Assembly: GCA_963513935.1 (NCBI GenBank)
Contig: OY740768.1
Location: forward strand, 37,938,368 to 38,002,367
Reading direction: 5' to 3'
From: Aphrophora alni
Lineage: Eukaryota; Arthropoda; Insecta; Hemiptera; Aphrophoridae
DNA: 64,000 nt
Below the pieces are notes generated by a model. The model worked only from the letters and a program-made list of their open reading frames with translations. It ran no database searches and was not told where the DNA came from. Of the stretch, positions 15,002-26,700 are shown piece after piece; positions within the stretch are counted from its first letter, which is position 1; every line of letters begins with the position of its first letter. The translations under genes were made by a program, and so were the position numbers.

Positions 15002-15128
15002 TTTATTATAATAACCATTTCGATGACATAGTCATCATCCTCGGATGTTTACAGCTTAACTCCTTCAGGTATAAATATCTCAGGATGATGACTATGTCAT
15101 CGAAATGTACATAAAGTTATTATAATAA
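15002..15128. repeat. inverted repeat around a GATGACTATGTCATC core
   Basis: Left arm 15002-15042 and right arm 15082-15128 are near reverse complements, including the shared core tttcgatgacatagtcatca and an outer ttattataataa. The core is itself palindromic. Motifs of the form GATGATGACxxxGTCATCGAAA are common near the ends of invertebrate retroelements, so this may be an inverted pair of such ends. The family is not determined. Confidence 0.7.
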
Positions 15129-15219
15129 ATATACTAGTTTTGTTTTTGTGGCTCGGGTAGTCCTTGTTTTTCTTATTGTAAATATCGGCACAATAGTCCT
15201 TGACCATTTGATCTGGAAA

Positions 15220-15470
15220 CTAAACTTTTTATGTCAAATAAACATACATACAGAATAACATACATACAAAAAAAAAATTAACTCGATAGTTTTTGCCGTT
15301 AAATACAAGTCATTTTTTTAGACAGCTATACTTTTCCTATATTATGTGAAACAATACAAAGAAAATGAATGCAAAGTTTTAAATATAAAGGGACTTATCG
15401 GTTTGCCTGGTTGCGCTTACTGACATGCTCGTGAAATTATAAGGGACCTATGGACCCTATAAGGGTGTAG
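15220..15470 (+). repeat. dispersed repeat family A, copy 1
   Basis: Shares long stretches with the minus strand of 27680-28045, including aactttgcat, ttctttgtat, a tataggaaaa-like segment and a terminal block around ataatttcacg. A partial third copy lies at 23860-24005. It is probably a non-autonomous transposon or retroelement tail; no coding capacity. Confidence 0.6.
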
Positions 15471-15483
15471 ATCCAGCAAGATA

Positions 15484-15782
15484 GATGATAATCCAGTTAC
15501 ATGATAATCCAGACAGATGATAATCCAGATAGATGATAATCCAGATAGATGATGATCCATATGGATAATAATCCAGATAGATGATGATTAAGAAAGTTAA
15601 ATTCTATAAATGTGTCTGTGTTGAAGCAAATTTGTTATAAGGTAGATGATAATACAGATAAATGATTATCCAGATAGATGATATTCCAGACATATGATAA
15701 TCCACGTAGATGATAATACAGATAAATGATTATCCAGATAGATGATAATCTAGTTAGATGATTATCCAGTTAGATGATGATG
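15484..15782 (+). repeat. short tandem array of (ATAGATGATAATCCAG)-type units
   Basis: Two blocks (15484-15600 and 15643-15782) of imperfect 14-19-bp units built on gatgataatccag and gataga, separated by unrelated sequence. A minisatellite with drifting unit length and no open frame of note. Confidence 0.85.
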
Positions 15783-17884
15783 ACGAATTGCTTTGTAAGA
15801 AAATTAGTGCAATATTTTACACTATTTGTTACTAAGTTGTGGTTTGTATCAAAATTCTATTTTTAAAAAAGAAAAACCTTTTAAAAGCTATTGGGAAAAA
15901 TTAACCATTTCGTAATAAAAAACGTAAATTAAAAAAACAACTTGAAGTGGGCCAACAATATGAGACATCGACTATCTATTATTAATATTCATAGAGCATG
16001 CATGTGTTAGCGAATTGACAAGGTTAAATCCCAAAGGTCGAGTAGACTCAAGGCCAGGATATCTGTGATAACGATATCGTCTGCATATCAAACTATGGCT
16101 ATACACAAAATAATAAACAGCGCGTAAAGCATTCTACTAAATTTCCTAAAATTACAATCCTCGCTTACCTCTACAAAAATATTTCTAAAACTATTTATAA
16201 ATGAGTAAGAACAGTTCATGGTAATTACCCAGTCCCAATCATGCCAACAGATCCTCTAAAAGTTGATCTATTGAGTATTGTAGAAAGCGTTAAACTGTAC
16301 TGGTAGATCGAGGGGTATAGCGTGTTTCTTAGACAGGTTTTCCCTACTTTCTTGTCGTCAGCCAAACACTAACGGGACACATAGATGTTTCTATATTAAA
16401 TAGTCTTCACTCGCTAAGCTTGTGTCGGTGACTCGGCCCTGCTGAATCTCGAAGCTAGAGTCAAGGTTCGAAATTACTTTTTTGACAATAAAATCCCTTA
16501 GAAATGTAGGGTTGGTACCACTCAACAGTGAATTTTTGACTCATCACATGAATTTCTTTTTACTCCGTATATGAGAGAAAGTTAAAGTAAATGACAGCCT
16601 AGTTTAGTTTCTAACCAACTCACACCATTTCCAGTAAAATAGAAAACTTCGTACGCTGCTAATACGCTGACATAGACGCAAATTTCTTTGGTATTTTTAG
16701 TGTGTGTTCGCCGACTTCACTCGCCAATCGTCAATACCCATCGTAATAAGATGAAATCGAAAAACCGTTCAAACTCTTAGCAATTTGAAATTTTGAAACC
16801 ATTTTTATATCACATCAACATGTGACAAAATACTAATTACTAAAGAGCATTATCATATGCAAAATTTTACTAATATTATCGACTTCTAAGGCCATAACTA
16901 CCCCTTATGGCCCTTATTATTTCATAATTTTGTTTATATAAATAACTCTCTTATATTGTTACCTCAAGAAAGAAGTTGTCCATTTTTTAATTTCCCGACA
17001 TTTTTAATTTACGGACAGATTTCTTGAAGTGTTTCAAAAACAAGCCTTCTGACCAAAATTGCTAAATGTCTCAAATTACTCCTTGGGATAAAAATGGTGG
17101 ACGGATGTCTGTCTCTTATAGGAGACATAACAATGACTAGAGTTCCATACGTGATACGATAACCTCAGATTAGAAGAATGTCACGTGATTATTCAATGAG
17201 TACCTAGCCATATAGATATACATGGCAATGAGGAAGGTCATGTTCTAACAAAGAAGGCTACCTACAACAATCAGCTAAATACAGCACAATATAACAACAA
17301 ACAATTCGACGATAAGAGCTGGACCATTCTGTTAACTTACGACGATTTTCCTCGACCAATCAGGGCAGTGTTTTTCCGACGACGACGACGCATTGAAATC
17401 CTCTCGTCTCCAGCAAGAAAACTGTGAACGTCAAATTTTAAGTCACAATGTTCAGCACTGGACCACGTACAGTATCCTCAGACTAGGAGTGTGTCTGGTG
17501 TAATGAGCGTGTCCTCCCTTCTACTTGATTCCCCAACCTGACTTGACGGTACAATCCATTCCAAGAAAACTAGGTACACACAAATTACTGCTTAGCTACA
17601 TTTAATTCTTAAAGTTTAGTACAAGTTAATTCTTAAAAGTTTAATTTTGTAAACGTTTTATTCTAATTTACATCGATGAAAGAAACGAAAGTAGGGTAGG
17701 CGTTTACACAGAAGCATTTAAGGTCTATTTTTTTTTTTATTGCAGTTGTACCGCTGAAAGCAAACGCAACAAACGAAGTGTGGGGACCCTCTTTTCCTCT
17801 CCACCTCAGACACATTCCTACCTTGAGGATACTGTAGCTTATGAGAACGAAGATATCCAATGGGTTCAACTGCCAAGGGTGGGC
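15783..17884. other. intergenic DNA, no gene seen
   Basis: Mixed-complexity sequence with another copy of the dispersed 'caaaattgctaaatgtctca' type motif near 17060. A 68-codon open frame at 17663-17869 (minus) has no recognised motif. No exon with convincing splice sites noticed. Confidence 0.45.
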
Positions 17885-18295
17885 GTTGACTAGAACCCCG
17901 TTAAATATAGATCTTGGTAATCCGAAATTTCAGATAATCGGAGCCAAAAATGTTGAATAAAAAAAATTAATACAATACTGTATAAATCAACGGGAACTCA
18001 GTTTCATCGAGTTTTCAAAAATCAAATACAGTACACTTTCATTAAGAATTACACAACTAACAACAATATATAACAAACATCGCGAGAAATTAACATTTTA
18101 AATAAGCGTCTTAAAACTAACGGAATTTTTAATACAGTGCATAAGACTTTCAAATATCACATTTTGTTGTTATGTAGTTTTGAAAGTGATTAGGATGTGA
18201 AATGAATAATAACTCAAAGAAATTGTTGGATTTGTTAACATATAAACACTGAAAACACATTTACCAATCCAACAACATTCAGGGGATTGTTTTCA

Positions 18296-18455
18296 GTGAG
18301 TACGGATTTGCCAATCGTGAGGCCATCTAGCCAGATCTACACTTTCTTTTCATGTAGTCTTGGACTAGATCCCTCTCTTTCATCTTTCCGATCTGGTATT
18401 TCTTGACCATTCTTGTTCTCTTTCGGTGCTATTAGAATATTCGAAGGCTTGGAAA
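18296..18455 (-). repeat. dispersed repeat family B, minus-strand copy
   Basis: Read on the minus strand it contains gaatattctaatag, cgaaagagaacaagaatgg, gatgaaagagagggatcta and gtccaagacta, in the same order as copies at 39681-39870, 57205-57385 and 62199-62345. A dispersed element family with at least four members in this window; class unknown. Confidence 0.7.
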
Positions 18456-18494
18456 ATTCATTTTATATTCTTGGCTTCCATTTTTTTAAAGTCG

Positions 18495-18560
18495 ATGATA
18501 ATCGAGAAGTTTTTCCCTTTAAACAACATGGACAAAATACAAATCGAACACTTCGTGACG
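18495..18560 (+). repeat. single dispersed monomer related to the 63-bp satellite
   Basis: Reads cgagaagtttttccc, tttaaacaacatgg, acaaaatacaaatcgaacac. This matches the unit of the 25731-26700 array (gagaattttcgcc, tttaaacaactag, aaaaatacaactcgaac) along almost its whole length. It is an isolated copy 7 kb away, next to the telomeric composite satellite. Confidence 0.65.
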
Positions 18561-18654
18561 CAACACATCGTTCCCTTTACAGTTGTTCTATCATTTTCAA
18601 TCAGAGTTCGCTACTAATTGTAGCTTACCAAATCTCCTGACAATGCTGGGTCGA

Positions 18655-19322
18655 CATTGTAAACAACCTTTCGCTCGTTAACAGAGACAATCTCTTGTGG
18701 AAATAACTTAAACGTAACCTAACCTAACCTAACCTAACAACCTCTCGCTCGTTAACAGAGACAATCTCTTGTGGAAATAACTTAAACGTAACCTAACCTA
18801 ACCTAACCTAACCTAACCTAACCTAACAACCTCTCGCTCGTTAACAGAGACAATCTCTTGTGGAAATAACTTAAACGTAACCTAACCTAACCTAACCTAA
18901 CCTAACAACCTCTCGCTCGTTAACAGAGACAATCTCTTGTGGAAATAACTTAAACGTAACCTAACCTAATCTAACCTAACAAACTCTCGCTCGTTAACAG
19001 AGACAATCTCTTGTGGAAATAACCTAACCTAACCTAACAACCTCTCGCTCGTTAACAGAGACAATCACTTGTGGAAATAACCTAACCTAACCTAACCTAA
19101 CCTAACCTAACCTAACCTAACAACCTCTCGCTCGTTAACAGAGACAATCTCTTGTGGAAATAACCTAACCTAACCTAACCTAACCTAATCTAACCTAACA
19201 AACTCTCGCTCGTTAACAGAGACAATCTCTTGTGGAAATAACCTAACCTAACCTAACAACCTCTCGCTCGTTAACAGAGACAATCTCTTGTGGAAATAAC
19301 TTAAACGTAACCTAACCTAGCA
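18655..19322 (-). repeat. composite satellite: (CCTAA)n alternating with a conserved ~45-bp block
   Basis: Nine copies of a block beginning caacctctcgctcgttaac and containing cagagacaatctcttgtgg (starts near 18663, 18739, 18827, 18905, 18979, 19038, 19121, 19198, 19257). Between them are variable numbers, about 2 to 8, of CCTAA, i.e. TTAGG on the minus strand. Some units keep a linker aacttaaacgtaa and others lack it. Variable CCTAA number between nearly identical blocks suggests slippage combined with unequal exchange. The CCTAA runs are perfect telomere-type repeats. Confidence 0.9.
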
Positions 19323-19465
19323 ATATACATGAGCTGCAAGATCCGTTCGTTCAATAAAATATGTACATCAATCTAATAACTACATGTAAGTCCTATAATG
19401 TCTTCCTACGTTCGTGTAACTATTTCGGACTATCCGAACGTTTGGTAATCCGAACAGATCCCGGT

Positions 19466-21339
19466 CGCAAATTATTTCGAATTAGCGAAATTTAAAATTC
19501 GCTAAAAACAGCTATCTCAATCATGCACAATATATCTTTATGCAAATTTTATTTATTTGTTGTTTTCGTCAAGAATTCTTGCGACTGTCAAAGACTGCCT
19601 AATTAGAGCGAACGTGGAATTCCCCTTTTAACACATGATCACGTGATAGTCCCACTCAATCTAAGAAGAACAACAACGTTAGTGCTCAATTACACTACTC
19701 ATATCCCGGATGTAAGTTATTTGTTTTAATTAAATAAATATGTTCAACTGTCATTCCGAGCTATTTACTAGCAATGATATCACATCCCACGTACATTAAC
19801 GTTAACCAAATCCATAAACAATGGTTTCGTGTGTTCTTTTTCTTGAATAGTAAATTTACTTTACAATAATAAGAATAAAAAAAAACATTTTAATTTACCA
19901 CGACCAAAACTACCACCAAACAAAACTAACAACTATTCATCACCAAAAATGAACAACGAACAGTCTTATTATAGTAAAACAATATCTATATATTTAAATA
20001 TGTAAATGTACGGAACTAAGCATACTTAGCTTACGTCCACAGCGTTAATAGTATTTGATTAAAATTGAGCTTCTAATGACATTGGTCAAGGTGAAATTAT
20101 TCCTGCGATCACGCATAAGGGTTTGGGTTATTATTCTTCATATTAAAAATTTTAACGAAATCTGAGAACCCCAATTTGAGAAATTACGTCTGTACAGTCT
20201 CATAAAAGATTCCCCCCCCCCGCAACAAAACCTCACGAACCAATTAGACTTTTAAGAGAGATGGCAACCAATTGTTTGAGTTTCTTGGATACTTCACTTA
20301 AACTAAATTTGATCAAAATCGTTGGAGAACAAGATTTGAGTAATTTGTAATTTTGTTATTTTTCTAATGACGACTACCTCCAAATTTTTAGCTACCGAAA
20401 AACGTCCCGACATGTCCACACATTATGTATAATTGGTCTTTTCCTTTGGGCTGTAAGTCAATCACTACAAAAACAACAGACAAGGTCGTAAACCTGAAAA
20501 TGTTAACATAAATTGGTAGAATTTAAAGACAATCTATCTTTTAGGACGGCGTTCATCGAAAAATCGAAATATCTGACGACTACCCTTGATTAGGCTTCAG
20601 TTTCGTACGTGGATGTGCATGTTTGGTAAATCAGCAAAACTTTTGCTCATAAACAAAATTAAAGTAAATATAATTGGCATGTTAAAAAGGATATATTAAA
20701 ATTGAATCTAGTTTTATTAGAACCCCATGACGCAACCGGTCTCTTGAACGGTGTACGTGATTAGTTTCTCGTACGTAGACATTTAATTATATACTCTCAT
20801 ATACGGTCCGCAAATACACAATTAAGGTCAATTCACAACAACGTAGAGTACTTATGTTATGTTTTAAAATATCTCTGGCAATGATTTTTAATGCAATTCA
20901 AACATACAGCAAAGCTGTACAGGTTGTATCAACCCACAAAAATCCGCAATTTGACCTAATCGTAGCTTTTCACACTGCATACAAGCGTACGTTAGTTTCC
21001 CCTACTTCAGCAACTAGGCATAGATTGTGTGCTCTCATTGTTTTGCTAGAGAATTTTTCCTCGCCTCAAAATATTTTTTGAATTTATTGAATAAGATATA
21101 ATAGTATTGCACCAAAAATATAGATATATCATAACTAACCTAATCTATTTGTGGTAATTCTTACCACCACAAATATTACCTACGTTTTTGTTCACCAGAA
21201 ACTGTAATAAGATGGGTTAGGCCAGGTTATATATTAGTCTTATGAAATTATTAACCTTAAAACAAACATAAGTTAATAAATTTATAAAATAACAACACAG
21301 ACCGCTATTAAATACAAGGAATGATTCTCGTAAGAGTTT
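19466..21339. other. intergenic DNA, no gene seen
   Basis: AT-rich with a C-run at 20212-20221 followed by another copy of the dispersed 'aatttgatcaaaatcg' motif (about 20310). A 75-codon open frame at 20854-21081 has no recognised motif. Confidence 0.45.
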
Positions 21340-23416
21340 TGTAGTAGCACTGACCTCGTAGTGGCGCGGTCTAAGCAGGATGAATGGACGAACTCTAAAT
21401 ATGTACAGGATTGAGTCCCGCCGGGGCAGAGACACTAACACGAGCGTAGGGAGTGGATGCATCTCTAAATATGTACAGGTTTGAGTCCCGCCAGGGCAGA
21501 GACACTGACACGAGCGTAGCGAGTGGATACTTCTCTAAATATGTAAAGGATTGAGGCCCGCCAGGGCAGAGACACTGACACGAGCGTAGCGAGTGGATGC
21601 TTCTCTAAATATGTACAGGTTTGAGGCCCGCCAGGGCAGAGACACTGACACGAGCGTAGCGAGTGGATGCTTCTCTAAATATGTACAGATTTGAGTCCCG
21701 CCAGGGCAGAGACACTGACACGAGCGTAGCGAGTGGATGCTTCTCTAAATATGTACAGGTTTGAGTCCCGCCAGGACAGAGACACTGACACGAGCGTAGC
21801 GAGTGGTTACTTCTCTAAATATGTACAGGTTTAAGTCCCGCCAGGGCAGAGACACTGACACGAGCGTAGCGAGTGGATGCTTCTCTAAATATGTACAGAT
21901 TTGAGTCCCGCCAGGGCAGAGACACTGACACGAGCGTAGCGAGTGGATGCTTCTCTAAATATGTACAGATTTGAGTCCCGCCAGGGCAGAGACACTGACA
22001 CGAGCGTAGCGAGTGGATGCTTCTCTAAATATGTACAGATTTGAGTCCCGCCAGGGCAGAGACACTGACATGAGCGTAGCGAGTGGATGCTTCTCTAAAT
22101 ATGTACAGATTTGAGTCCCGCCAGGGCAGAGACACTGACACGAGCGTAGCGAGTGGATGCTTCTCTAAATATGTACACGATTGAGTCCCGCCAGGGCAGA
22201 GACACTGACACGAGCGTAGCGAGTGGATGCTTCTCTAAATATGTACAGATTTGAGTCCCGCCAGGGCAGAGACACTGACACGAGCGTAGCGAATGGATGC
22301 TTCTCTAAATATGTACAGGTTTGAGTCCCGCCAGGACAGAGACACTGACACGAGCGTAGCGAGTGGTTACTTCTCTAAATATGTACAGGTTTAAGTCCCG
22401 CCAGGGCAGAGACACTGACACGAGCGTAGCGAGTGGTTACTTCTCTAAATATGTACAGGTTTAAGTCCCGCCAGGGCAGAGACACTGACACGAGCGTAGC
22501 GAGTGGATGCTTCTCTAAATATGTACAGATTTGAGTCCCGCCAGGGCAGAGACACTGACACGAGCGTAGCGAGTGGATGCTTCTCTAAATATGTACAGAT
22601 TTGAGTCCCGCCAGGGCAGAGACACTGACACGAGCGTAGCGAGTGGATGCTTCTCTAAATATGTACACGATTGAGTCCCGCCAGGGCAGAGACACTGACA
22701 CGAGCGTAGCGAGTGGATGCTTCTCTAAATATGAAAAGATTTGAGTCCCGCCAGGGCAGAGACACTGACACGAGCGTAGCGAGTGGATGCTTCTCTAAAT
22801 ATGTACAGGTTTGAGTCCCGCCAGGACAGAGACACTGACACGAGCGTAGCGAGTGGTTACTTCTCTAAATATGTACAGGTTTAAGTCCCGCCAGGGCAGA
22901 GACACCGACACGAGCGTAGCGAGTGGATGCTTCTCTAAATATGTACAGATTTGAGTCCCGCCAGGGCAGAGACACTGACATGAGCGTAGCGAGTGGATGC
23001 TTCTCTAAATATATACAGATTTGAGTCCCGCCAGGGCAGAGACACTGACACGAGCGTAGCGAGTGGATGCTTCTCTAAATATGTACACGATTGAGTCCCG
23101 CCAGGGCAGAGACACTGACACGAGCGTAGCGAGTGGATGCTTCTCTAAATATGTAAAGATTTGAGTCCCGCCAGGGCAGAGACACTGACACGAGCGTAGC
23201 GAGTGGATGCTTCTCTAAATATGTACAGGTTTGAGTCCCGCCAGGACAGAGACACTGACATGAGTGTAGCGAGTGGATGCTTCTCTAAATATGTACAGAT
23301 TTGAGTCCCGCCAGGGCAGAGACACTGACACGAGCGTAGCGAGTGGAATACTTCTCTAAATATGTAAATGTTTGAGTCCCGCCAGGGCAGAGACACTGAC
23401 ACGAGCGTAGCGAGTG
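21340..23416. repeat. 70-bp satellite with a tRNA B-box-like motif in every unit
   Basis: About 29 units of exactly 70 bp, each with cttctctaaatatgtacag, gtttgagtcccgcc, agggcagagacactgaca and cgagcgtagcgagtgg. The segment ggtttgagtcc differs by one base from the Pol III B-box consensus GGTTCRANTCC. Marker variants recur: ccaggacaga at 21771, 22331, 22821 and 23241, and tgtacacga near 22172, 22662 and 23082, giving higher-order steps of 8, 7 and 6 units. The array is clearly richer in G+C than its AT-rich surroundings. Open frames across it are by-products of a 70-bp period. Confidence 0.95.
21359..21420 (+). repeat. tRNA-SINE-like head at the start of the 70-bp array
   Basis: The first, divergent unit has an extra upstream segment tagtggcgcggtctaagc, similar to a Pol III A box (TRGCNNAGYNGG), followed 46 bp later by ggattgagtcccg, similar to a B box. 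That order and spacing fit a tRNA-derived SINE head. It is not a complete tRNA: I cannot fold acceptor and anticodon arms. Inference: the array grew from the B-box half of a SINE. Confidence 0.45.
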
Positions 23417-24904
23417 CAGCTTGTTTAACGTATACACATTACAAGTGTTTCGGGTACACATTTCGAAGCGATCCTCAGGGTAGATTTTGTTTCATTAATT
23501 CTTGAAGATGCCCGAAGTTCTTTCCTAATTTGAATAAACCAAACATTATTTAACTCAGTGTCAATTACCACATCACTGTACAGCTTACATAACGTTATGC
23601 ACGCTATACAGGTGTGAAATGATCTTCAGACCTTCATCATTACAGTCTAATATTATTAACAGCTGTTTAATTTTGTTTTAAAAGCTGTCTACATATTCAA
23701 GAAAGTTTAGGCACCCACATCTTGTCTGTGATGATACCATAACACTACTTTTCTCACACCTATACTTAAAATAAAAACCTAAGTAAAACCAAAATTATTC
23801 GTTACAATAAGATGTAGAACACCTTAAAATCAGCTCAAGGTATTTTTACTTCTCAAATATACGTAGTGCAGGTCATGCCGTGTTCATGTTTAGGTGGGGT
23901 GAGATAATATCTAAACACTTTAAATTAGACCTATTAATTTTTTCGACAAATAAACATACATATTTGTAATCAGAATAACTTCTACTTTTATTTGATACAA
24001 CACAATAATATTTCCAAAAGAACCTTTAAAAATAGATCACTAGTTACTGCCTACACATCTTTACGTAAAATCAGTTCGCCTATCTGAGATTAAACGGACG
24101 ACAAACATAAACCACTTTTCTAAAATAAGAAATCTTCAAACCTAATATTTTCATGATAAACATCGATTTTGTTTATTTAACATACAACTTTCTCTATATT
24201 TCGTTGGCCTATGAGAAAGTATAAGTGCAAAACGAAATCAAATCCACTGGATATTTAGTTTTATTTTGGTGTAAGTAAATCCATGAAAGAAAATAAACAA
24301 ATTAGCTTAAGGTAACACGAATGCAAAACAAGCCAAATCATATGATAAACAAAACACCTGCCTGTATTTAGTACTGTTGCACCATATTACTGTGCAACTG
24401 CCGTAAATATTTAACCTCAAATACGTTTCTAAGCTGCAAATAAAATAGTTTACGAGTGTTTACCACTTTATCGGCTTTATTAGTAAAACAATAAGAAGAA
24501 AAGAAATACTTAAAACCAAATACTACTAAAAGATAAATTTTTGTTTGTAAATTTTATTTTGAAACGGGTCAAATAATTTTTATAAAATAGGGTAAATTTA
24601 ACTTTTTAGATGTAAAAAAATCCTGGCGTGTGCTTAAGACCACACGATAAAAGTGAAAACTTATTTATATATGAGTATAAACAACTTAAATGTCAATTAG
24701 TCAAAATATTTATACGTAAATTACTTATAACACTAATTGATGCCCAAGTCCTTCATATTATTGGAGAAATACGAGAAGTTACCTTGATGAGAAATAAATT
24801 TTTCATTATTTGTAAAATGCAGCACAAATTGTAAACACTTTAAATATTACACTGATCCATAACATTGGAACAGTAAACACTGGATCTTGTGGGACAGTAA
24901 ACGT
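23417..24904. other. intergenic DNA with retroelement-like fragments
   Basis: Directly after the 70-bp array, 23440-23480 reads gtgtttcgggtacacat and ttcgaagcgatcctcaggg, the kind of motif found near invertebrate retroelement ends. 23860-24005 is a partial copy of dispersed family A. No gene seen; the 68-codon frame at 24628-24834 has no recognised motif. Confidence 0.45.
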
Positions 24905-25020
24905 GGCTGATGCCGACTGGAGCCGAGTATAGACGATTCAGTGCGTCACCGACCCGAACGCGCTTGATGTCGAATGGAGCCGAGTAAACCCGATTCAGCG
25001 TAACCGACCCGAGCGTGACG
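24905..25020 (+). repeat. tandem duplication of a ~57-bp GC-rich segment
   Basis: Two imperfect copies side by side, each with ggagccgagta, cgattcag and accgacccga. The G+C content stands out from the AT-rich surroundings. Nature unknown. Confidence 0.75.
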
Positions 25021-25477
25021 GTTCACTTACGTTCACTCTTCAGAAAAAACTCGCCAAAGCAAGTTTTCACTTCAACAAAACGATTTAGACAGATCTCGAT
25101 TTTGAAAAAAAACTCAATTAGGGTTAAAAACCACAACGTTAAGGATTCTTTTAAATCAATTCACCTGAGAGCGAATCAAATGTTTCACAGGTAAACCAAG
25201 CAAAACTATTCATCACCAAAGTGCAATTTCAGTATTAAGTTAAAGAGTAGAAATGGTCGATGTCTTTGAAAAATTATTTATATATTTAGCCTAGATAGAT
25301 AGTATTTGATTAAAATCTAGTTTTTAATGACGGCGGTCAAATTTTATTCTTTCTAATAATTCCTGAATTGTCATTTTTTATTTGTGATTTTGCACAAAAG
25401 TTTGAGTTATTAAACTTTACATTAAACAAAAATTAAACTAGAATAGATTTTGAGAAATTACGTCTTTTATAACAGCC

Positions 25478-25531
25478 AGAGAGAGGGGGGAGAGGGAGGG
25501 AGGGAGGGAGAGAGAGAGAGAGAGGGAGGGA
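25478..25531 (+). repeat. (GA)n/(GGGA)n microsatellite
   Basis: Pure purine tract of mixed gaga and gggagg units, 54 bp. Confidence 0.9.
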
Positions 25532-25730
25532 CTAATAAGTTTTGTTTAGGTTATTAACAACTATCCCACCAATGTAGGTTTCCGGAAAAATGAAAAACAA
25601 AAGACTCTAATTACGACAAAAAAAGCCCACATACAAAATTTGATTCAAAACTGTACACGAGTTTGGTCAGTAGAGTTACTGCACACACGACAGACATGTA
25701 ATGCGTGTAAGCATGTAATGTGATGCTACT

Positions 25731-26700
25731 TTAAATACAACTCGAACAAAAGAAGGATAACGACGTAGAAATTTTTCGCCTTTAAACAACTAGATAAAAT
25801 ACAACTCGAATAAAAGAAGGATAAACACGTAGAGAATTTTCGCCTTTAAGCAACTAGAAAAAATACAACTCGAACAAAAGAAGGATAATGACATAGAGAT
25901 TTTCGTCTTTAAGCAACTAGAAAAAATACAACACGAACAAAAGAAGGATAAACACGTAGAGAATTTTCGCCTTTAAACAACTAGATAAAATACAACACGA
26001 ACAAAAGAAGGATAAACACGTAGAGAATTTTCGCCTTTAAACAACTAGAAAAAATACAACACTAACAAAAGAAGGATAAACACGTAGAGAATTTTCGCCT
26101 TTAAACAACTAGAAAAAATACAACACGAACAAAAGAAGGATAAACACGTAGAGAATTTTCGCCTTTAAACAACTAGAAAAAATACAACACGAACAAAAGA
26201 AGGATAAACACGTAGAGAATTTTCGCCTTTAAACAACTAGAAAAAATACAACACGAACAAAAGAAGGATAAACACGTAGAGAATTTTCGCCTTTAAAAAC
26301 TAAAAAAATACAACACGAACAAAAGAAGGATAAACACGTAGAGAATTTTCGCCTTTAAACAACTAGAAAAAATACAACACGAACAAACGAAGGATAAACA
26401 CGTAGAGAATTTTCGCCTTTAAACAACTAGAAAAAATACAACACGAACAAAAGAAGGATAAACACGTAGAGAATTTTCGCCTTTAAACAACTAGAAAAAA
26501 TACAACACGAACAAAAGAAGGATAAACACGTAGAGAATTTTCGCCTTTAAAAACTAAAAAAATACAACTCGAACAAACTAGTGATGATTACGTAGAGATT
26601 TTACCCCTTGAAATGACTTTTTTTAAATACAACTCGAACAAAAGACCGTTGATGATGCAGAGTTTCTTCGCCTTTAAACAACTAAAAAATACAACAGGAA
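25731..26700 (+). repeat. 63-bp tandem satellite
   Basis: About 16 copies of a 63-bp unit with aaatacaacacgaac, aaaagaaggataaacacg, tagagaattttcgcc and tttaaacaactagaa. The first three and last three copies are diverged, while the central ten are almost identical, the usual pattern of homogenisation in an array. One isolated related monomer lies at 18495-18560. No stable open frame runs through it. Confidence 0.93.

Larger units (their letters stand above)
17885..19465. mobile_element. Tigger-like DNA element containing a telomeric composite satellite
   Basis: The left edge (from about 17890) reads gaaccccgttaa, then tggtaatccgaaatttcag and ataatcggagcc; the right edge (19425-19470) reads ggactatccgaac, tttggtaatccgaac and gatcccgg. 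Repeated 'taatccgaa' blocks of this kind are characteristic of Tigger/pogo ends. The interior has no transposase that I can recognise, but holds a copy of dispersed family B and the CCTAA composite satellite. Ends are approximate, and the two ends might belong to separate insertions. Confidence 0.45.

Noticed and set aside
15070..15110. Hammerhead ribozyme
   Set aside because: A short stem followed by CGAAA is present but the essential CUGANGA box is altered at two positions; kept only as a low-interest observation.
21359..21420. tRNA gene
   Set aside because: A- and B-box-like motifs are present but no cloverleaf can be drawn: acceptor and anticodon stems are absent.
23145..23402. Repetitive 85-codon open frame (and a similar one at 21217-21462)
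   Set aside because: Produced by the 70-bp satellite period; no conserved start, and the frame rotates through the array.
21340..23416. CRISPR-like regular array
   Set aside because: Units are directly contiguous 70-bp repeats with no variable spacers, in a eukaryotic genome.
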